Origin: Ruminococcaceae bacterium UBA3818
GTDB lineage: Bacteria > Bacillota > Clostridia > Oscillospirales > Ruminococcaceae
Reading direction: 5' to 3'
NCBI GenBank assembly: GCA_002369315.1
Contig: DFDW01000013.1
Coordinates: 29,490 to 54,177, forward strand
Length of the DNA: 24,688 nt
The first letter of the stretch is position 1; every line of letters begins with the position of its first letter. The translations under genes were made by a program, and so were the position numbers. Of this stretch, positions 21,873 to 24,688 are shown piece by piece. The notes beneath the pieces were generated by a model. That model ran no database searches and was not told where the DNA came from. It saw only the letters and a program-made list of their open reading frames with translations.

Positions 21873-22241
21873 TTACAGAACCTCTGGGGCGAGGCTTAAA
21901 ATTTTGAGATAGTCTTTCTCACGAAGCTCTCTCGCAACCGGCCCAAAAATACGCGTACCCCTTGGGTTTTTATCTTCTCTAATAATAACTGCCGCATTCT
22001 CGTCGAAACGGATATAGGTGCCGTCGTCGCGGCGAATGCCTTTGGCAGAACGAACGATTACTGCTTTCACGACGTCGCCTTTTTTCACTACGCCACCGGG
22101 AGCAGCTTTTCTGACGGAAGCCACTACCACATCGCCGATGTTGGCGTATCTTCTGCGGGAGCCGCCCAGCACGCGGATGCACATCAATTCTTTCGCACCG
22201 GTGTTGTCTGCTACCTTCATCAAGGTCTGCATCTGAATCAC
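21873..22241 (-). CDS. rplN: 50S ribosomal protein L14
   Basis: L14 forms bridges to 16S rRNA and is the docking site of the silencing factor RsfS. The 122-residue protein is the highly conserved form, with KVADNTGAKELMCIRVLGGS at 9-28, GDVVVASVRKAAPGG and a C-terminal REKDYLKILSLAPEVL. The stop codon is followed at once by the rplX ribosome site, so the two may be coupled. Gene order is standard. Confidence 0.98.
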   Translation of the reverse strand: MIQMQTLMKVADNTGAKELMCIRVLGGSRRRYANIGDVVVASVRKAAPGGVVKKGDVVKAVIVRSAKGIRRDDGTYIRFDENAAVIIREDKNPRGTRIFGPVARELREKDYLKILSLAPEVL

Positions 22242-22280
22242 AGAATGTTCCTCCTTTCGATTATTAACATTGGTGTAGGA

Positions 22281-22535
22281 TTATTTCGCTTTTTCGATGA
22301 TCTGGACAACACGCCAGTTCTTATCCTTGGAGATCGGGCGGGTTTCCATGATCATGACTCTATCACCAATTCCGCATTCGTTCTTCTCATCATGAGCTTT
22401 GAACTTTACGGTTCTTTTGATAATCTTTTTATAAAGGGGGTGTTTTACATTGTCCTGGATCGATACGACGACGGTTTTATCCATCTTGTCGCTGACAACT
22501 TTGCCGACCCTCGTTTTTCTGAGGTTTCTTTCCAC
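22281..22535 (-). CDS. rpsQ: 30S ribosomal protein S17
   Basis: S17 is a primary 16S rRNA binder with an OB fold. The 84-residue protein has RKTRVGKVVSDKMDKTVVVS at the N-terminus and the family signature GDRVMIMETRPISKDKNWRV near 57-76. The start is GTG 22535 with GGAGG 9 nt upstream. It lies between rpmC and rplN. Confidence 0.97.
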   Translation of the reverse strand: MERNLRKTRVGKVVSDKMDKTVVVSIQDNVKHPLYKKIIKRTVKFKAHDEKNECGIGDRVMIMETRPISKDKNWRVVQIIEKAK

Positions 22536-22555
22536 AGCTTAAATCCTCCCTTCGT

Positions 22556-22756
22556 TTACTGCACGTTTTTCATTTCCAACTGACGCAGCACCGTTTTGAT
22601 GCGCGCGATGTCTTTTTTGACTTCTTTCATCCGCATGGGATTCTCCAGTTGGTTGATGGCGTGCTGGAAGCGCAGGTTGAAAAGCTCGGCTTTGAGTGCG
22701 GTCAGCTTTTCGTTCAACTCGGCATTGCTCAACTCACGAATCTCCGAAGCCTTCAT
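22556..22756 (-). CDS. rpmC: 50S ribosomal protein L29
   Basis: L29 borders the exit of the peptide tunnel and helps dock trigger factor and SRP. The 66-residue protein is an antiparallel helical hairpin: KASEIRELSNAELNEKLTAL, ELFNLRFQHAINQLENP, and KKDIARIKTVLRQLE. Its ATG overlaps the rplP stop in a TAATG, a sign of coupled translation. Confidence 0.97.
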   Translation of the reverse strand: MKASEIRELSNAELNEKLTALKAELFNLRFQHAINQLENPMRMKEVKKDIARIKTVLRQLEMKNVQ

Positions 22757-23187
22757 TACTCTTCACCCTCCTCTGCTTCCTGTTCTTTCACAACAAATTT
22801 GGTCTTGATCGGCAGTTTATGGCTTGCCAGACGGAACGCCTCGCGGGCCAGCTCCTCGGAAACGCCGCCGATCTCAAACATCACTCTGCCGGGTTTTACA
22901 ACGGCAACCCAGTACTCGGGGGAACCTTTACCGGAACCCATTCGAGTTTCAGCCGGTTTCTGAGTGATCGGTTTGTCCGGGAAGATTTTGATCCATACCT
23001 GACCGCCACGTTTGATGTAACGGGTCATGGCAATACGGGCCGCCTCAATCTGACGGGAGGAGATCCATGCGGGCTCCAGTGCCTGGAGGCCGTAATCGCC
23101 GTAAGTTACGGTGTTGCCTCTCATGGCTTTACCGGTCAGACGTCCTCTGTGGACTCTGCGGTATTTTACTCTTTTCGGCAGAAGCAT
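22756..23187 (-). CDS. rplP: 50S ribosomal protein L16
   Basis: L16 binds near the A-site tRNA and helps shape the peptidyl transferase centre. The 143-residue protein has MLLPKRVKYRRVHRGRLTGK at the N-terminus, the signature IKRGGQVWIKIFPDKPITQKPAETRMGSGKG (key residues KIFPDKP and RMGSGKG near 69-92), and an acidic tail ending in EAEEGEE. Its start overlaps the rpsC stop and its stop overlaps the rpmC start, both as TAATG. Confidence 0.98.
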   Translation of the reverse strand: MLLPKRVKYRRVHRGRLTGKAMRGNTVTYGDYGLQALEPAWISSRQIEAARIAMTRYIKRGGQVWIKIFPDKPITQKPAETRMGSGKGSPEYWVAVVKPGRVMFEIGGVSEELAREAFRLASHKLPIKTKFVVKEQEAEEGEE

Positions 23188-23873
23188 TAGTTTTTGCCTC
23201 CTTCCTTACGAGGCTGCTTTTTGCTATCGGCCAGAACGTCGCCGGTGTAGATCCACACCTTTACGCCGATCTTGCCGTAGGTGGTATCCGCCTCTGCAAA
23301 GCCGTAATCGATATCGGCGCGCAGGGTCTGCAGCGGAATGGTGCCCTCGTGATAATGTTCGCTACGCGCGATCTCCGCTCCGCCCAAACGGCCGGAAACA
23401 TTGACCTTGATGCCCTTGGCGCCCAGCTTCATCGCACGACCGATGGCCTGCTTCATCGCACGGCGGAAAGACACGCGGCGCTCCAGCTGAGTGGCGATGC
23501 TCTCGGCAACCAGCTGCGCGTTTTTGTCCGCTTGCTTTACTTCAACGATGTTGATGAGAACCGCAACGGGGGTCTCTTTTCCTTCGTTGATCATTTTTTC
23601 ACACTGCTGGCGCAGTTTCTCGATATCCGCACCGCCGCGACCGATTACCATGCCGGGGCGCGCGCAATGGATATGGATTCTGACTTTGGCGGCGTCACGC
23701 TCAATCTCGATGCGGGGAACGCCGGCGCCATACAGGGTCTTCTTCAGAAATTTGCGAAGTTTGTAGTCCTCGACGAGGATATCGCCGAAAGCATCATCCT
23801 TAGCAAACCAGCGGGAATCCCAATCTTTGATAACGCCCACGCGAAGACCGTGGGGATTTACTTTCTGTCCCAT
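23187..23873 (-). CDS. rpsC: 30S ribosomal protein S3
   Basis: S3 forms part of the mRNA entry tunnel and its helicase activity. The 228-residue protein has the N-terminus MGQKVNPHGLRVGVIKDWDS, a KH domain at about 40-110 with the GRGGADIEKL loop (GXXG-type), and the C-terminal domain with SGRLGGAEIARSEHYHEGTIPL near 155-176 (key residues GGAEIAR and EG.IPL). Length is within the family range. It is followed by rplP with TAATG overlap. Confidence 0.98.
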   Translation of the reverse strand: MGQKVNPHGLRVGVIKDWDSRWFAKDDAFGDILVEDYKLRKFLKKTLYGAGVPRIEIERDAAKVRIHIHCARPGMVIGRGGADIEKLRQQCEKMINEGKETPVAVLINIVEVKQADKNAQLVAESIATQLERRVSFRRAMKQAIGRAMKLGAKGIKVNVSGRLGGAEIARSEHYHEGTIPLQTLRADIDYGFAEADTTYGKIGVKVWIYTGDVLADSKKQPRKEGGKN

Positions 23874-23894
23874 AGTTTACCTCCTTCTTTCAGC

Positions 23895-24230
23895 TTATTC
23901 CTTTTCCTTCAGGACCATGGTGACGTGAGAAGTTCTTTTCAGCACACGGAATGCGCGGCCCTGCGCTCTGGGTCTGATCCGTTTGAGGATGGGACCGGGG
24001 CAGACATAACACTCTGCAACATACAGGTTGTTTTTATCCATGTTGAAGTTGTTCTCGGCGTTGGCGATGGCCGAATTCAGGAGCTTCTCCAACGGCTCGC
24101 AAGCAGCCTTCGGGGTGTGCTTGAGTATCGCGCGGGCCAGCTGTGCGTCTTTTCCGCGGATCAGATCCAGGACGACCTGCACTTTTCTGGGCGCAATACG
24201 GGCGTATTTCAAATAAGCCCTTGCTTCCAT
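23895..24230 (-). CDS. rplV: 50S ribosomal protein L22
   Basis: L22 lines the peptide tunnel with a long beta hairpin, a site of macrolide resistance. The 111-residue protein starts MEARAYLKYARIAPRKVQVV, the hairpin region is GPILKRIRPRAQGRAFRVLK near 79-98, and the C-terminus is TSHVTMVLKEKE. No insertion in the hairpin that would hint at macrolide resistance is seen. It lies between rpsS and rpsC. Confidence 0.98.
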   Translation of the reverse strand: MEARAYLKYARIAPRKVQVVLDLIRGKDAQLARAILKHTPKAACEPLEKLLNSAIANAENNFNMDKNNLYVAECYVCPGPILKRIRPRAQGRAFRVLKRTSHVTMVLKEKE

Positions 24231-24248
24231 GTTAATCCTCCTTTCGGC

Positions 24249-24530
24249 CTACTTTCCGTTATTCGATTTCTTGGAACCGGCGTGGCCTTTGTACGTTCTG
24301 GTGGGGGCAAACTCGCCGAGTTTGTGTCCGACCATATCTTCCGTTACATAAACCGGAACATGTTTGCGTCCGTCATGCACGGCAAATGTGTGACCCACGA
24401 AATCCGGGAAGATAGTGGATGCACGGCTCCAGGTTTTCAGAACCTTTTTCTCGCCTGTTTTGTTCATTTCCTCAACGCGTTTGAGAAGCACCGGCAAAAC
24501 GTAAGGTCCTTTTTTCAGACTTCTGCTCAT
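24249..24530 (-). CDS. rpsS: 30S ribosomal protein S19
   Basis: S19 contacts the A-site finger and, with S13, tRNA in the 30S head. The 93-residue protein begins MSRSLKKGPYVLPVLLKRVE and has the signature IFPDFVGHTFAVHDGRKHVP, with the C-terminal LGEFAPTRTYKGHAG. Length is standard. It follows rplB after 15 bp and starts with ATG 24530 behind a GGAGG site. Confidence 0.98.
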   Translation of the reverse strand: MSRSLKKGPYVLPVLLKRVEEMNKTGEKKVLKTWSRASTIFPDFVGHTFAVHDGRKHVPVYVTEDMVGHKLGEFAPTRTYKGHAGSKKSNNGK

Positions 24531-24545
24531 GACTTTTTGCCTCCT

Positions 24546-24688
24546 TTACTTCGCGTTGCGACGTTTCACGATAAACTTATCGGAACGGTTGTGGTGTTTT
24601 CTGGTCTTGTAGCCCAGCGCGGGTTTGCCCCACGGGGTTACAGGGCCCGGGCGGCCTACGGGAGACTTGCCCTCACCACCGCCGTGCG
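24546..24688 (-). CDS. rplB: 50S ribosomal protein L2, C-terminal end
   Basis: L2 is one of the most conserved 50S proteins and is needed for subunit association and peptidyl transfer. Only the last 46-47 codons are in the window. They read HGGGEGKSPVGRPGPVTPWG and then KPALGYKTRKHHNRSDKFIV to KRRNAK; the first part contains the conserved histidine-glycine signature of the active-site region. The gene enters from the right edge and is the most upstream visible gene of the cluster. Confidence 0.97.
   Translation of the reverse strand, partial: HGGGEGKSPVGRPGPVTPWGKPALGYKTRKHHNRSDKFIVKRRNAK

Noticed and set aside
20009..21899. Two rightward ORFs of 348 and 334 codons opposite rplF to rplX
   Set aside because: They run antisense across several well-conserved ribosomal genes and their spacers, with no homology I recognise. 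They are a by-product of codon bias on the coding strand.
1..24688. Mobile elements, CRISPR arrays, tRNA or rRNA genes, toxin-antitoxin or defence genes
   Set aside because: I looked for transposase motifs, regularly spaced repeats, tRNA-like folds and typical defence domains and saw none. The window is mainly housekeeping DNA.

Overview
The window reads as chromosomal DNA of a Gram-positive, probably spore-forming member of the Clostridia (Ruminococcaceae/Oscillospiraceae-like). The evidence is the gene order of the ribosomal block, the KOW-protein gene between map and infA, zinc-binding (four-cysteine) forms of S4, S14, L24, L36 and adenylate kinase, an Fe-S type PurF, strong GGAGG ribosome binding sites with frequent TTG/GTG starts, and a sporulation-type SpoIID/peptidoglycan-binding protein. 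This placement is inference from familiar protein families; no search was run.

Left part (1-3632): a leftward purine operon purE-purC-purF-purM. purM is cut by the window edge. It is preceded by a leader of roughly 250 nt with a -10 box, a long hairpin, a possible upstream ORF, and a clear intrinsic terminator that ends right at the purE ribosome binding site. This looks like transcription attenuation of de novo IMP synthesis.

Middle part (3633-11700): unlinked accessory genes, mostly single-gene units with their own promoters and terminators. They are a leftward threonine aldolase; a divergent rightward MOP-superfamily lipid-linked oligosaccharide flippase (SpoVB/MurJ-like); a leftward SpoIID-like protein with three peptidoglycan-binding repeats; a leftward MATE exporter; a small rightward Tic20/DUF4870-like membrane protein; and a leftward EamA/DMT transporter. 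Convergent ends are closed by palindromic terminators. Three promoters with good sigma-A boxes are visible (4751-4778, 10288-10316, 11669-11697).

Right part (11838-24688): one long leftward ribosomal cluster. In transcription order it is rplB (partial)-rpsS-rplV-rpsC-rplP-rpmC-rpsQ-rplN-rplX-rplE-rpsZ-rpsH-rplF-rplR-rpsE-rpmD-rplO-secY-adk-map-KOW gene-infA-rpmJ-rpsM-rpsK-rpsD-rpoA-rplQ, closed by a strong terminator. It supplies most of the 50S/30S proteins, the protein-export channel, N-terminal Met removal, initiation factor IF-1 and the RNA polymerase alpha subunit.

I did not find a new defence, mobile or biosynthetic system. The observations most worth a second look are the pur leader, the SpoIID-like fusion protein, and possible operators in the AT-rich spacer upstream of the MATE and Tic20-like genes.
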